In this document: positions 1 through 9,079 of the stretch, one piece after another
How the letters are laid out: the number at the start of each line of letters is the position of its first letter
Position numbering within the stretch: the first letter of the stretch is position 1
Assembly: GCA_039888615.1 (NCBI GenBank)
Contig: JBDQQS010000001.1
Length of the DNA: 64,000 nucleotides
DNA from: Flavimaribacter sp039888615
GTDB lineage: Bacteria; Pseudomonadota; Alphaproteobacteria; Rhizobiales; Rhizobiaceae
Direction: 5' to 3' (one strand)
Position numbers and translations under genes: made by a program
Notes under the pieces: generated by a model
The model's database searches: none
Told to the model about the DNA's origin: nothing
What the model saw: the letters and a program-made list of their open reading frames with translations, nothing else

Positions 1-1389
1 CGACAGAAACCGTTCCTCGTATCGTTTCGTATGCGCCGCAATCTTCTCTTGATCTCCGACATCCTTGCGGTGGATGATCTCGACCGCGCCTTTCGCGCCC
101 ATAACCGCGATTTCGGCTGACGGCCAGGCGTAATTGAGATCACCCCTGAGGTGTTTCGACGCCATGACGTCATAGGCGCCGCCATAGGCCTTGCGTGTAA
201 TGATGGTGACCTTCGGGACTGTGGCCTCGCCATAGGCGAACAGCAGTTTCGCGCCATGCTTGATCAGTCCGCCATATTCCTGAGCCGTTCCGGGCAGGAA
301 GCCCGGCACATCGACGAAGGTAACGATCGGAATCCCGAAACAGTCGCAGAAACGCACAAACCGCGCCGCCTTCCTGGACGCATCGCTGTCGAGAACGCCT
401 GCAAGAACCATTGGCTGGTTGGCGACAAACCCCACTGTTCGGCCTTCCACCCTGCCAAAGCCGCATACGATGTTGGCGGCGAATTTGGCTTGAATCTCGA
501 AAAAATCGCCTTCGTCGATCGTCTTCTGGATCACTTCCTTGATGTCGTAGGGCTTGTTGGCGTTGTCGGGAATCACGAGATCCAGCGACTTGTCGGGAAC
601 ATCGATCGGCTGGAAATTGTCGATTTCCGGAACTTCCGACGTGTTGGAAAGTGGCAAAAGGTCAATAAGACGCCGCATCTGCAAAAGCGCCTCGACATCG
701 TTTTCATAGGCGCCGTCTGCGATCGAGGACTTCGTCGTGTGGATCGACGCGCCGCCCAATTGCTCGGCTGTGACCGTCTCGTTGGTAACGGTCTTCACGA
801 CATCCGGTCCGGTGACGAACATGTAGGATGTGTCGCGCACCATGAAGATGAAATCGGTCATGGCCGGCGAATAGACATCACCGCCGGCGCAGGGCCCCAT
901 GATGACAGAAATCTGCGGTATAACGCCGGAAGCGAGGATATTGCGCTGGAACACTTCGGCGTATCCGCCGAGCGCGGCCACGCCTTCCTGGATGCGCGCT
1001 CCGCCGGCGTCATAGAACCCGATGATTGGCGCGCGGTTGCGCAACGCCATGTCCTGCAGCTTGGTGATCTTGGCTGCGTGAGCTTCCGAGAGAGAGCCGC
1101 CGAAAACCGTGAAGTCCTTGGCGAAAACAAATACTTTTCGGCCGTTGACCGTGCCCCAGCCAGTGATGACGCCGTCGCCGGGTATCCTGGTTTCCTCCAT
1201 CCCGAAATCGGTGCAGCGGTGTTGCACGAACATGTCGAATTCCTCGAAGGAGCCCTCGTCGAGAAATGTTGCGATGCGCTCGCGCGCGGTCAGCTTTCCG
1301 CGAGAATGTTGCACATCGATGCGCTTCTGCCCCCCGCCGATTCTCGCTTCCGCGCGGCGCTCCTGCAATTCCAGCAACACGTCTTTCAA
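1..1389 (-). CDS. pccB: Propionyl/acetyl-CoA carboxylase beta (carboxyltransferase) subunit, partial
   Basis: Carboxyltransferase subunit of a biotin-dependent acyl-CoA carboxylase: it moves the carboxyl group from carboxybiotin to propionyl-CoA or a similar acyl-CoA in the cytoplasm. The first 463 residues are present and the C-terminus runs off the left edge; the family is usually about 510 residues. The N-terminus has the typical KLTARERI and DEGSFEEFD blocks. Glycine-rich acyl-CoA/biotin pocket motifs follow: GGARIQEGV, MGPCAGGDVYSPA, and in the second half VPGFLPGTAQEYGG and AYGGAYDVM. The start is TTG at 1389, preceded by GGGGGA at good spacing; no ATG lies nearby. Which acyl-CoA is used is inferred from the resemblance to PccB of rhizobia. 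Confidence 0.93.
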   Translation of the reverse strand, partial: MKDVLLELQERRAEARIGGGQKRIDVQHSRGKLTARERIATFLDEGSFEEFDMFVQHRCTDFGMEETRIPGDGVITGWGTVNGRKVFVFAKDFTVFGGSLSEAHAAKITKLQDMALRNRAPIIGFYDAGGARIQEGVAALGGYAEVFQRNILASGVIPQISVIMGPCAGGDVYSPAMTDFIFMVRDTSYMFVTGPDVVKTVTNETVTAEQLGGASIHTTKSSIADGAYENDVEALLQMRRLIDLLPLSNTSEVPEIDNFQPIDVPDKSLDLVIPDNANKPYDIKEVIQKTIDEGDFFEIQAKFAANIVCGFGRVEGRTVGFVANQPMVLAGVLDSDASRKAARFVRFCDCFGIPIVTFVDVPGFLPGTAQEYGGLIKHGAKLLFAYGEATVPKVTIITRKAYGGAYDVMASKHLRGDLNYAWPSAEIAVMGAKGAVEIIHRKDVGDQEKIAAHTKRYEERFLS

Positions 1390-1447
1390 TTTGATCCCCC
1401 GATACGTTCTGTTCCAGCCACCTTGTAGCCCAATCAACCCACGCCGC

Positions 1448-2236
1448 TCAACCGCCCGTAACCGCCTGCAGCGTTTTGGCGGCAGCCATCATTTCGCGCT
1501 GTCTGAACTCGCGTCGCAGACGCGCCTCCGCATCCTCGCCCCATTGCCGGATATTCCAGTCTTCATCGACATGCGCCGCAGCCCAGGCTTCTTCCGCTTC
1601 AATTTCCTGGAAGGCCACCGCCAGCGCCAGCAATGCAGACCCTGTCAGGGACGTCATGCTGTGCAGCGCCGCAACGACGAATGGATCCTGGAACTGCTTC
1701 AGGTGAATGTTGACCGCGCGCAGGGATTCCGATGGCTGCTCGACATGCATCACCCCCTCGGCAAGCACGAAACGGGCTCCGAGCCGGGAATGCGCCCAAT
1801 CGATGATCGGATCCCATACCTCGTTCTGGCTGGCTACAAGCCCCTCCGGAGAACCGGCGCGGTAACAAAGCAAATCCGTCCCGGCAAAGCGCAGAACATC
1901 TTCAAGCACTGCTTCGGCTTCCAGGGCTACGCCGTCGAGAGCGGTATTCGCGAGCCGCGTCGCGGGCATGGCGGCCGGATCGATCAATTTTTCCTGGCTG
2001 TTCCATTCGTCGGCGATCAGTTCAGCCAGCGCCGGCGTCGGCAGCTTCAGAACAGACCTGGCCGGCGTGCGCACGGTCTTGCCGTCGAGTTGCACGACGA
2101 ACCCGCCGTCTTCCTCAGCGGCAGCCGCCTGTTCATAGAAACGCTTGGGCAATTGCCGGCCGGAATGTCCCTGGGCCAGACGGACTGGATCGGCGTCCTT
2201 CTGCGCGTCATACAGTTCTTCAAGCAAATCCCGCAT
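1448..2236 (-). CDS. ATP12-family F1F0 ATP synthase assembly chaperone
   Basis: 262-residue protein matching the ATP12 family, whose mitochondrial member binds the F1 alpha subunit and prevents its aggregation before assembly. The family-typical core is visible: FYEQAAAAEEDGGFVVQLDGKTVRTPA near the N-terminus, then ELIADEWNSQ, MPATRLANTALDG, DLLCYRA and WDPIIDWA. It has no signal peptide, so a cytoplasmic role is expected. It lies 2 bp after the HAD gene and probably shares its transcript with crcB, rluC and HAD. The family call is firm; the chaperone role in bacteria is by analogy. Confidence 0.9.
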   Translation of the reverse strand: MRDLLEELYDAQKDADPVRLAQGHSGRQLPKRFYEQAAAAEEDGGFVVQLDGKTVRTPARSVLKLPTPALAELIADEWNSQEKLIDPAAMPATRLANTALDGVALEAEAVLEDVLRFAGTDLLCYRAGSPEGLVASQNEVWDPIIDWAHSRLGARFVLAEGVMHVEQPSESLRAVNIHLKQFQDPFVVAALHSMTSLTGSALLALAVAFQEIEAEEAWAAAHVDEDWNIRQWGEDAEARLRREFRQREMMAAAKTLQAVTGG

Positions 2237-2238
2237 AT

Positions 2239-2901
2239 CTACTCCGTCACGCCTATCAGGTGATCGAGAACTTCCGACGGATGGCTGATCGTGCTGTGCG
2301 CTCCGGCCTCCGTCAGTTCGTCCGGCGTGCTATACCCCCAGGTAACGCCAATCGCTCTGGCGGCCGCCGACCGCGCCATCTGCATATCGTAAATCGCGTC
2401 GCCGACCACGATCGTGTCAGCCACGTCCACGCCTACGTCGCGACAGCATTCAAGCACCATGGCGGGGTGTGGCTTAGAAGGGCACTCATCGGCGGTGCGG
2501 CTTGTGAGGATTGCCTTCTCCAGGCCGTGGCGCGTGAGCAAATTATCAAGGCCGCGCCGCGACTTTCCGGTGACCACCCCGAGCAAGATGTCGTCCCGGC
2601 CGCGCAACTCGTCGAGCAGGTCCCATATACCGTCGTAAAACGGCTCGTGAACCTCCTGCTCCTCGCGCATCGTCAGACTGTGATGCTTGTAGCGCACGAC
2701 CATGTTGACGATCCGGTCATTGATCTCTTCCTGCATAAGCACCGAGATAGCCTTGTCGAGCGTCAACCCGATGATGGACTTGGTGTGATGCAGTTCCGGA
2801 ACGGCAAGACCTTCTTCGGCGAACGTCCTTTCCATGCTGGCGTGGATGACGTGGGCGCTGTCGATCAACGTGCCGTCGCAATCGAAAAGAACGAGCTTCA
2901 T
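2239..2901 (-). CDS. HAD-superfamily hydrolase (phosphoglycolate phosphatase-like)
   Basis: 220-residue HAD phosphatase. Motif I is DCDGTLID at residues 8-15, with the nucleophilic Asp8 and Asp10. The motif II threonine lies in GVVTGKSRRG, the motif III lysine in SKPHPAM, and the acidic motif IV in VVGDAIYDMQMA. An alpha-helical cap sits between motifs I and II, as in the Gph/PGP subgroup. The likely reaction is removal of phosphate from a small phosphorylated metabolite, but the substrate is not readable. The start overlaps the stop of the upstream rluC-like gene by 4 bp, so the two are probably translationally coupled. Confidence 0.9.
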   Translation of the reverse strand: MKLVLFDCDGTLIDSAHVIHASMERTFAEEGLAVPELHHTKSIIGLTLDKAISVLMQEEINDRIVNMVVRYKHHSLTMREEQEVHEPFYDGIWDLLDELRGRDDILLGVVTGKSRRGLDNLLTRHGLEKAILTSRTADECPSKPHPAMVLECCRDVGVDVADTIVVGDAIYDMQMARSAAARAIGVTWGYSTPDELTEAGAHSTISHPSEVLDHLIGVTE

Positions 2902-3866
2902 TCGGCGTGATCCTTGTCGAACCCCAGAAGGTTCCAGCTCTGGACCATGTGTGGCGGGAGCGGCGCCGTCACATCGACAGTCCCCTTACCGTCCGGATGC
3001 GGTATCACAATGCGCCTGGCGTGCAGGTGCAGCTTGTTCTGGAGGCCGCCCGGGAAATCCCAGTTCTGATCGGCTTCGAAATATTTGGGGTCGCCGATGA
3101 TCGGACAATCGAGATGGGCGGCGTGGACGCGCAATTGATGGGTGCGCCCGGTATAGGGCTGCATTTCAAGCCAGGAAAGGTTCTGGCCCGCCTGTTCGAT
3201 CACCCGGTAGTAGGAGACGGCATGGTCAGCGTCCGGCTCGCCGTGCTTTGCGACGCGCATGCGATCCCCATCCGGCGTCGTTTCCTTGACAAGCCAGGTC
3301 GAGATCCGGCCTTCCTTCTTGCCCGGCGCGCCCTTGACCAGAGCCCAGTAGACCTTCTCAGTGGCGCGCTCACGAAAGGCGGCTGTCAATCGCTGCGCGG
3401 CCTGCCGCGTCCGGGCGACGACCAGCACGCCCGACGTATCCCTGTCGAGCCGATGAACCAGACGCGGCTTCTCGCCTCTCTTGTTGCGCCAGGCCTCCAG
3501 CATGCCGTCGACATGCCGCGCGACCCCGGAGCCGCCCTGCACGGCCAGACCCGCAGGTTTGTTGAACACAAATACCTTCGGATCCTCATAGATCAGCATA
3601 GCTGACAAACGTTCGGCGTCGGATGCATTGGTGGATTTTGCAGCGCTCGTCGGCTTCTCCGCATCCAGAGGTGGAACGCGGATCGTCTGGCCGGGCTGAA
3701 TACGCGTATCGGCTTTTGCGCGGCCGCCATCAAGGCGAATCTGGCCCGACCGCAGAAGCTTCTGCAGGCGACCGAAACCGAGACCCGGGTAATGGGTCTT
3801 GAACCAGCGATCGAGGCGCATGCCGCTCTCGTCGCTATCAACGGTTTTCTGTTCTACACCCGCCAT
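2898..3866 (-). CDS. rluC: RluC/RluD-family 23S rRNA pseudouridine synthase
   Basis: Isomerises uridine to pseudouridine in 23S rRNA. An S4 RNA-binding domain covers about residues 15-66 (RLDRWFKTHYP, LLRSGQIRLDGGR). The catalytic domain follows with HRLDRDTSGVLVV; the catalytic aspartate is Asp141. Downstream motifs GRTHQLRVHAAHLDCPIIGD are typical of the RluA family. The start is set at ATG 3866 (MAGVEQK): an AGGA lies about 12 nt upstream, and the other in-frame ATG at 3878 sits directly on that AGGA. The open frame continues upstream into crcB but that part is not homologous. The RluC rather than RluD assignment is tentative. Confidence 0.9.
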   Translation of the reverse strand: MAGVEQKTVDSDESGMRLDRWFKTHYPGLGFGRLQKLLRSGQIRLDGGRAKADTRIQPGQTIRVPPLDAEKPTSAAKSTNASDAERLSAMLIYEDPKVFVFNKPAGLAVQGGSGVARHVDGMLEAWRNKRGEKPRLVHRLDRDTSGVLVVARTRQAAQRLTAAFRERATEKVYWALVKGAPGKKEGRISTWLVKETTPDGDRMRVAKHGEPDADHAVSYYRVIEQAGQNLSWLEMQPYTGRTHQLRVHAAHLDCPIIGDPKYFEADQNWDFPGGLQNKLHLHARRIVIPHPDGKGTVDVTAPLPPHMVQSWNLLGFDKDHAE

Positions 3867-3880
3867 GATTCCGATCATTC

Positions 3881-4258
3881 CTAGGTAAGGCCGCGAACAA
3901 GCGCCAGTCCCGCGAAAAGCGCAAGTATCGACAGCGCCACACTTGCAAGCACATATCCCGCCGCCGTCAGCGTCGCACCGCGCTCCCACATGACCACGAC
4001 ATCAAGCGAGAAGGCGGAGAAAGTCGTGAAGCCACCCATAATCCCTGTCGCAACAAGCAAACGCAGTTCTTGCGAACTATCAAATTTTCGGACCAGCAGT
4101 TCGATGAATACGCCTATCAGGAATGACCCCACGATGTTTACTGTCAGCGTTCCCCACGGAAATCCCGGTCCAAACCACCGCAGGGTCAACAGGCTAGTCA
4201 GATGACGAAGCGAAGCCCCGACGGCTCCTCCGAGAGCGACGATGAGAAAGTGGTACAT
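3881..4258 (-). CDS. crcB: Fluoride ion exporter CrcB/Fluc
   Basis: 125-residue membrane protein of the Fluc/CrcB family, small dual-topology channels that export fluoride. Four hydrophobic segments are visible. The N-terminal signature GGAVGASLRHL and the pore motif GFTTFSAFSLD are both present, as is NIVGSFLIGV with the conserved Asn. The start ATG at 4258 has an AGGA almost touching it, a tight but usable spacing. It is followed by the pseudouridine synthase after a short gap. No fluoride riboswitch could be recognised upstream. Confidence 0.93.
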   Translation of the reverse strand: MYHFLIVALGGAVGASLRHLTSLLTLRWFGPGFPWGTLTVNIVGSFLIGVFIELLVRKFDSSQELRLLVATGIMGGFTTFSAFSLDVVVMWERGATLTAAGYVLASVALSILALFAGLALVRGLT

Positions 4259-4330
4259 TCCTTAGCGTTTAGAGACTTTCATCGTCCTTGGGAACCGTCA
4301 AACCGTTGAAATTCGGCCATTCCGACAATC

Positions 4331-4436
4331 TGGCTTTGTTTCGGGATTTTGCCGAATCCGGCTTCTCTTCAAATTGGCTTTGTTTCGGGAATCGACGAAA
4401 ATTCAGGCTATTCACCAGTCTGGCTTTGTTTCGGGA
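4331..4436. repeat. Three-copy direct repeat, about 45 bp period
   Basis: The 307-bp gap between crcB and panE carries three copies of the exact 16-mer tggctttgtttcggga, at 4331-4346, 4375-4390 and 4421-4436, spaced 44 and 46 bp. The flanking sequence is also related: each copy is preceded by a degenerate block beginning gaa-ttc-gg-c-att, so the real unit is about 45 bp. The array leaves an open frame of about 95 codons on the minus strand, which I regard as a by-product. Function is unknown; it could be a degenerate intergenic repeat family or a protein-binding array. Confidence 0.75.
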
Positions 4437-4565
4437 AACCTCAATTTCAGCATTGAAATGGAGATGAGCCCTTATAATGGAGCTACCGATATAGTGCGGC
4501 GACGCTGCTTGACAAGCAGCCAAAAGCACACGGTTCCACCTCTTCGCCCTCTGCAATCCTGGTTC

Positions 4566-5600
4566 TCACGCGGCCGCCTTTTGCAAGCGCTGAAGAAGAT
4601 CCCTGCCCTCGAGCGCCGGCGATTGTCCCATTGCGAAAGCATCCTCGACGAGCGCGATCACTGCGGCGTTGACCGGTATGGACGCATTGAGCTTTGCCGC
4701 CAGTTCCACCACCGCGCCGTTGATAAAGGCAATCTCCGACTTGCGGCCTCTGTCAAGATCGTCGCGCATGGACGACCGGGCCTTGTCGTCTATCTTCAGC
4801 ATGCTTGCCGCCACGCGCTCGAACAGCCAATTCGGAAGCCGAAGGATCGAGGCCATCAGTCCTGGAGGCGCCTTTCCTATCTTTGCGGGGCTTACGCCGG
4901 CGGTTTTGAGCACAGTCAGCGTTTCCTCGATAAGCAGCGCAAGCGCGCGGCGATAGTCGCGATCGAGCAACTGCCGACGCAACGGCATATCCGAGAGCAC
5001 ATTGAGCCCATTGTTGAGGTTGAGGAGCAGCTTGCCCCACAACACGGCCTTCATGTCCAGCGATGTTTTTGCACTCACGCTGGCCGCGTTCAGGCGATCG
5101 ACAAACACGCGGGCGACCGGGTGATCCTCGATATAGATGTCGCCATCCGTTCCGAGATGAAAATGCGCGCCTTGCAGACGCGCGACGTTGAAGGCGACCA
5201 TGCCGGCGAGAACCGTACTATCAGGCAGACGGCGTCTCAGAACATCGGCGTTGGCGACGCCATTCTGCAGACTGATCACGACGGCGTTGGAATCAATCGC
5301 GCCTGCCATTGCAGCGGCCGTTTCTTCCGTCGCCGGACTTTTCACACAGACGAGCAGGATGTCGCATTCTTCCAGTCCGGATAGATCTGTTCTGAAATCC
5401 ACGGCCTCCGCAGGCAGGTCCGCCATTCGTCCGTCATGGGATGTCAGGCGCAACCCGGCTGACCGAATATCCGACGCGACGTGTTCACGACCGAAATAGC
5501 GGACCGCGCATCCCGATTGCTGAAGACAGCCGCCGACATAGCAGCCGATCGAGCCTGCCCCGAGAACGCCGATCAGCATATCGTCAATCGTCTTCGCCAT
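4566..5600 (-). CDS. panE: 2-dehydropantoate 2-reductase (ketopantoate reductase)
   Basis: 344-residue ketopantoate reductase family protein: NADPH-dependent reduction of 2-dehydropantoate to pantoate in pantothenate/CoA synthesis. The Rossmann loop is GVLGAGSIGCYVGG near residues 11-24. The catalytic-lysine region is KAVLWGKLLLNLNNGLNVL. The C-terminal domain carries the substrate motif SSMRDDLDRGRKSEIAFINGAVV. The start at 5600 overlaps rarA by 17 bp; a second in-frame ATG at 5579, just past the rarA stop, is the alternative. Paralogues of this family act on other 2-keto acids, so the substrate is likely rather than certain. Confidence 0.88.
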   Translation of the reverse strand: MAKTIDDMLIGVLGAGSIGCYVGGCLQQSGCAVRYFGREHVASDIRSAGLRLTSHDGRMADLPAEAVDFRTDLSGLEECDILLVCVKSPATEETAAAMAGAIDSNAVVISLQNGVANADVLRRRLPDSTVLAGMVAFNVARLQGAHFHLGTDGDIYIEDHPVARVFVDRLNAASVSAKTSLDMKAVLWGKLLLNLNNGLNVLSDMPLRRQLLDRDYRRALALLIEETLTVLKTAGVSPAKIGKAPPGLMASILRLPNWLFERVAASMLKIDDKARSSMRDDLDRGRKSEIAFINGAVVELAAKLNASIPVNAAVIALVEDAFAMGQSPALEGRDLLQRLQKAAA

Positions 5601-6912
5601 CCGCCGCCTGCTTGCGCTGTCTCAGATTGGCCCAATAGTCGAGCCGTTTTCGGATATCCCTTTCAAAGCCGCGTTCGGGCGGATCGTAGAAAGTATGCCG
5701 ACCCATCTTTTCCGGGAAGTAATCCTGTCCCGAAAAGGCGTCGGGTGTATCGTGATCGTACTGATATTCGCTCCCGTATCCCTCGCTCTTCATGAGTTTT
5801 GTGGGCGCATTGAGAATGTGTTTCGGCGGCAGCAGCGAGCCGTACTCCTTTGCCGCCCGCATGGCCGCCTTGTACGCGACATAGGCCGCGTTCGATTTCG
5901 GCGCGCAGGCGAGATAGATGCAGGCTTCCGCCAGCGCCAGTTCTCCCTCTGGCGACCCGAGAAAATCGTACGCGTCCTTGGCGGCGTTTGCAACGACAAG
6001 CGCCTGGGGATCGGCAAGTCCGATGTCTTCGGACGCCATGCGCACCAGACGCCGGCCGAGAAACAGCGGGCTCTCGCCAGCGTCAAACATGCGGCACAGG
6101 TAATAAAGCGCGGCGTCCGGATCGGAACCACGCACCGCCTTGTGCAACGCCGAGATGAGATTGTAATGCCCGTCCTGGCTCTTGTCGTAGACAGGCGCTC
6201 GCCGCTGCACTAACTCCTGCAGCGCTTCTGCGTCGAAGGTCTCGCCCTCTCGCGCCGACCGCCACACCTCTTCGGCGAGCGTCAGGATGGCGCGCCCGTC
6301 GCCGTCCGCCATACGCACAAGGCTTGCCCGCGCCTCATCATCGAGCGGGAGCGACTTGCCTTCGAGCGCTTCAGCGCGCTCGAGCAATCGGCCGAGACTT
6401 TCTTCGGCATGCGATTTGAACGTGAGCACCCGTGCCCGCGAAAGCAGAGCGGCGTTGAGTTCAAAGGACGGATTTTCCGTGGTTGCGCCGACGAGGATGA
6501 CTGTGCCGTCCTCCATGACCGGCAGGAAACTGTCCTGCTGGGCCCGGTTGAACCGATGGATCTCGTCCACGAAAAGCAGCGTCTGCCGGCCTGACATGCG
6601 ACGCGCGCGCGCCGCATCGAACGCCTTCTTGAGATCCGCTACGCCGGAAAAGATCGCCGACAATTGCTCGAAGGCGAGATCCGTCTCATTGGCGAGTAGC
6701 CGCGCCACCGTGGTCTTGCCGGTTCCTGGCGGCCCCCAAAAGATCATCGAACCGAGCGACCCTGTCGCAAGCATGCGCGACAGCACGCCGTCGGCGCCGG
6801 TGAGATGTTCCTGCCCCGTCACCTCGGCAATGCTTTTCGGACGCAGCCTATCGGCCAATGGCCGGCTGCGTTCCGCCATTTCATCCGCAAGTGAAGCAAA
6901 CAGGTCTGACAT
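5584..6912 (-). CDS. rarA: Replication-associated recombination ATPase RarA (MgsA)
   Basis: 442-residue AAA+ ATPase related to clamp loaders, acting at stalled replication forks together with SSB. Walker A is GPPGTGKTT at residues 60-68 and Walker B is LLFVDEIHRFN at about 113-123, with sensor 1 GATTENPSFELN further on. The C-terminal tetramerisation region (YLACAPKSNAAYVAYKAA, then YPYD-like QYDHDTPDAFSGQDYFP) matches the family. The start is ATG 6912 (MSDLF), 5 bp after the deg stop; the open frame extends further upstream into deg but without homology. The gene is probably co-transcribed with deg. Confidence 0.93.
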   Translation of the reverse strand: MSDLFASLADEMAERSRPLADRLRPKSIAEVTGQEHLTGADGVLSRMLATGSLGSMIFWGPPGTGKTTVARLLANETDLAFEQLSAIFSGVADLKKAFDAARARRMSGRQTLLFVDEIHRFNRAQQDSFLPVMEDGTVILVGATTENPSFELNAALLSRARVLTFKSHAEESLGRLLERAEALEGKSLPLDDEARASLVRMADGDGRAILTLAEEVWRSAREGETFDAEALQELVQRRAPVYDKSQDGHYNLISALHKAVRGSDPDAALYYLCRMFDAGESPLFLGRRLVRMASEDIGLADPQALVVANAAKDAYDFLGSPEGELALAEACIYLACAPKSNAAYVAYKAAMRAAKEYGSLLPPKHILNAPTKLMKSEGYGSEYQYDHDTPDAFSGQDYFPEKMGRHTFYDPPERGFERDIRKRLDYWANLRQRKQAADGEDD

Positions 6913-6917
6913 GCAGA

Positions 6918-8420
6918 CTATCGTATCAACTGGCTGAACCGCTTTCCATCGCGATTGATCTCGAACCTCCAATAGGGCTGACGACGGCTGACAATTTCCA
7001 CCATCTGATTGACGCTTGTAACTGTTTTGCCGTTGACCACCGTGACGATGTCGCGCTCCTTCAGGCCGAAACGCACGGCGGGCGATCCGGATTCGACCGC
7101 CAGAATCACGACGCCTTCCTGACCCGTTGGCATGTTCAGATCCTCGGCAAGTTTTGGAACGAGGTCAGCCACAGTTGCGCCTGCGAAGGGATTGTTGCCG
7201 GAAATCACGGTCTCCGCCCCTTTGCCGCGGCTCCAAGGCGCTTCAAGGGTGATGGTGATTTTCCTGATCTTCGAGCGGGACATGACCTCGAACTCGGCGT
7301 CCCTGCCAACACCTGCAGTCGCCAATCGGTAGCCGAGCGCATCGGGATGCTCCACCACAACGCCATTCATCGAAATGACCAGATCACCGACAGTCAAACC
7401 GCCTTTGTCGGCAGGCCCGTTTTCTGCGACATCCGTGACGATCGCGCCGCTGGCCCTTTTCATACCCAGGGCTTCCGCCATATCCCCTGTGACTGCGGAG
7501 AAGGTCGCCCCTATATAAGGCCGCTTGAACCGCTCATCGCCCCGCTTGGCTGCATCGACCACGGCTTTCACCATATTGGCGGGGATCGCGAAACCAATTC
7601 CGTTGGAGCCGCCCGACCGCGAGAAAATCGCTGTATTGATGCCGATCAGATTGCCGTGCATGTCGATCAGCGCGCCGCCGGAATTGCCCGGATTGATGGC
7701 TGCGTCTGTCTGGATGAAAAAGCCGAAGTCGGAAATCCCGATGCCGTTGCGCGCCAGCGCCGAGACAATGCCGCTGGTCACGGTCTGGCCGACACCGAAG
7801 GGATTGCCGATTGCAAGAACAATGTCGCCGACTTCGAGACGATCGGAATCGCTGTAGTCGATGGCGGTGAAAACATCATTGCCTTCAATCTGCAGGACGG
7901 CGATATCCACCCGCTTGTCCTTCAGCAGAACCTTGCTTGAGTATTCCCGGCCGTCGGCGAGCGCCACCTTGATTTCGTCAGCGCCATCGATGACGTGATT
8001 ATTGGTCACAATCAAACCGGTTGCGTCGACGATGACGCCGGAACCGAGGCTCGATTGCTTCTGACTGCGATGCGGCATGCGCTGTCCAAAAAAACGCTCG
8101 AAGAAAGGATCTCCGGCAAAGGGCGACGACTGGCGCACCATCCTTTCGGCATAGACGTTGACGACAGCGCCGGCGGTTTTCTTGACGAGTTCCGAGTAGG
8201 AATAGAGCAACTGCGCCTGGCTGTTCGGCACGACGCGCTTCGCGGCCGCATTGTGAACCGGCAGCGGCACATGAGCGACCTTTGTTTCGCTGAACGAACC
8301 GGCGACAAACCCGCCGAGAACGCTGTTGCCGAACGGCGCCCGCGCCTGCGCGATCATGATTGCCGACCCGACGGCCAGAACGGCCAAAATCACAGGATAC
8401 AGCACTCTCTTATTGCGCAT
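6918..8420 (-). CDS. Periplasmic Do-like serine endoprotease (DegP/DegQ family)
   Basis: 500-residue HtrA-family protease that degrades misfolded envelope proteins. The N-terminal hydrophobic segment (residues 7-25) ending near AQA is a signal peptide or anchor. The trypsin-like domain carries the catalytic triad His142 (TNNHVID), Asp172 (RVDIAVLQ) and Ser247 (NPGNSGGAL). Two PDZ domains follow, one around PYIGATFSAVTG to about residue 400 and one at the C-terminus (GVVILAVESGSPAVRFGLKERD). It lies directly downstream of the ribosomal block but behind a strong terminator, so it has its own promoter in 8421-8551, which I could not pin down. Confidence 0.94.
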   Translation of the reverse strand: MRNKRVLYPVILAVLAVGSAIMIAQARAPFGNSVLGGFVAGSFSETKVAHVPLPVHNAAAKRVVPNSQAQLLYSYSELVKKTAGAVVNVYAERMVRQSSPFAGDPFFERFFGQRMPHRSQKQSSLGSGVIVDATGLIVTNNHVIDGADEIKVALADGREYSSKVLLKDKRVDIAVLQIEGNDVFTAIDYSDSDRLEVGDIVLAIGNPFGVGQTVTSGIVSALARNGIGISDFGFFIQTDAAINPGNSGGALIDMHGNLIGINTAIFSRSGGSNGIGFAIPANMVKAVVDAAKRGDERFKRPYIGATFSAVTGDMAEALGMKRASGAIVTDVAENGPADKGGLTVGDLVISMNGVVVEHPDALGYRLATAGVGRDAEFEVMSRSKIRKITITLEAPWSRGKGAETVISGNNPFAGATVADLVPKLAEDLNMPTGQEGVVILAVESGSPAVRFGLKERDIVTVVNGKTVTSVNQMVEIVSRRQPYWRFEINRDGKRFSQLIR

Positions 8421-8551
8421 GGGGCAACTCCGATTGGTCTTGATTTGATTGAATCGCTACCATGATAATCGATCTGAACTGCCATAAAGAAGGCAATTTG
8501 TCACGATTACCAAATTGTAATGTCGCCAGGTATATAGGCTTCGAAACAAAC

Positions 8552-8580
8552 GAAAAAAGCCGGGCGTTGCAGCCCGGCTT
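8552..8580 (-). terminator. Intrinsic terminator of the alpha operon (after rplQ)
   Basis: Read on the minus strand: stem AGCCGGGC, loop TGCAAC, stem GCCCGGCT, followed by six T. It lies about 25 bp past the rplQ stop codon and closes the whole ribosomal block. Confidence 0.9.
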
Positions 8581-8605
8581 CGAGTTCATTCGGAGCAGTC
8601 AGTTC

Positions 8606-9034
8606 TTATGCTGCTGCTTCTTCTTCATTCGCATCCGCTTCGAGGCGGGCGAAATCTTTTGCGCCACGGGCGCTTTCGTCGCGATCAACGAATTCAATGA
8701 CTGCGAGCGGAGCATTGTCGCCCCTGCGGAAACCGGCCTTCATGATGCGCGTATAGCCGCCATTGCGGTCGGCGTAGCGCGACGCAATGGTGTCGAAAAG
8801 CTTGCGGACCATTTCATCGTCGCGGATCTTCGAGATAGCCTGACGGCGAGCGTGCAGATCGCCGCGCTTGCCGAGCGTGACGAGTTTCTCGACGATCGGG
8901 CGGATCTCCTTGGCCTTCGGCAAGGTGGTGATGATCTGCTCGTGTTCGATAAGAGCTGCCGCCATGTTGGCGAACATCGCCTTGCGGTGGCTGGCAGTCC
9001 GGTTGAGCTTGCGGCCTGACTTGCGATGGCGCAT
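8606..9034 (-). CDS. rplQ: 50S ribosomal protein L17
   Basis: 142 residues; begins MRHRKSGRKLNRTASHRKAMFANMA, the invariant L17 N-terminus, with TLPKAKEIRPIVEKLVTLGKRGD in the middle and an Ala/Glu-rich C-terminal tail. L17 sits near the peptide exit tunnel of the large subunit. It is the last gene of the alpha operon, 45 bp after rpoA, and is followed by the intrinsic terminator at 8552-8580. Confidence 0.98.
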   Translation of the reverse strand: MRHRKSGRKLNRTASHRKAMFANMAAALIEHEQIITTLPKAKEIRPIVEKLVTLGKRGDLHARRQAISKIRDDEMVRKLFDTIASRYADRNGGYTRIMKAGFRRGDNAPLAVIEFVDRDESARGAKDFARLEADANEEEAAA

Positions 9035-9079
9035 GAGCTTTCTCCTGTGATGCAGACCTCAAGCCTGCGGGTTACTGGT

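Noticed and set aside
4259..4330. Fluoride riboswitch upstream of crcB
   Set aside because: Some taaacgc-like sequence is present but the conserved pseudoknot and junction segments of the crcB RNA could not be found.
4331..4436. CRISPR array
   Set aside because: Only three 16-bp exact repeats, with intervening sequences that are themselves related, and no cas genes.
4269..4556. 95-codon open frame on the minus strand
   Set aside because: It is generated by the direct repeat array; its protein repeats the same NKAR motif and has no ribosome binding site or domain.
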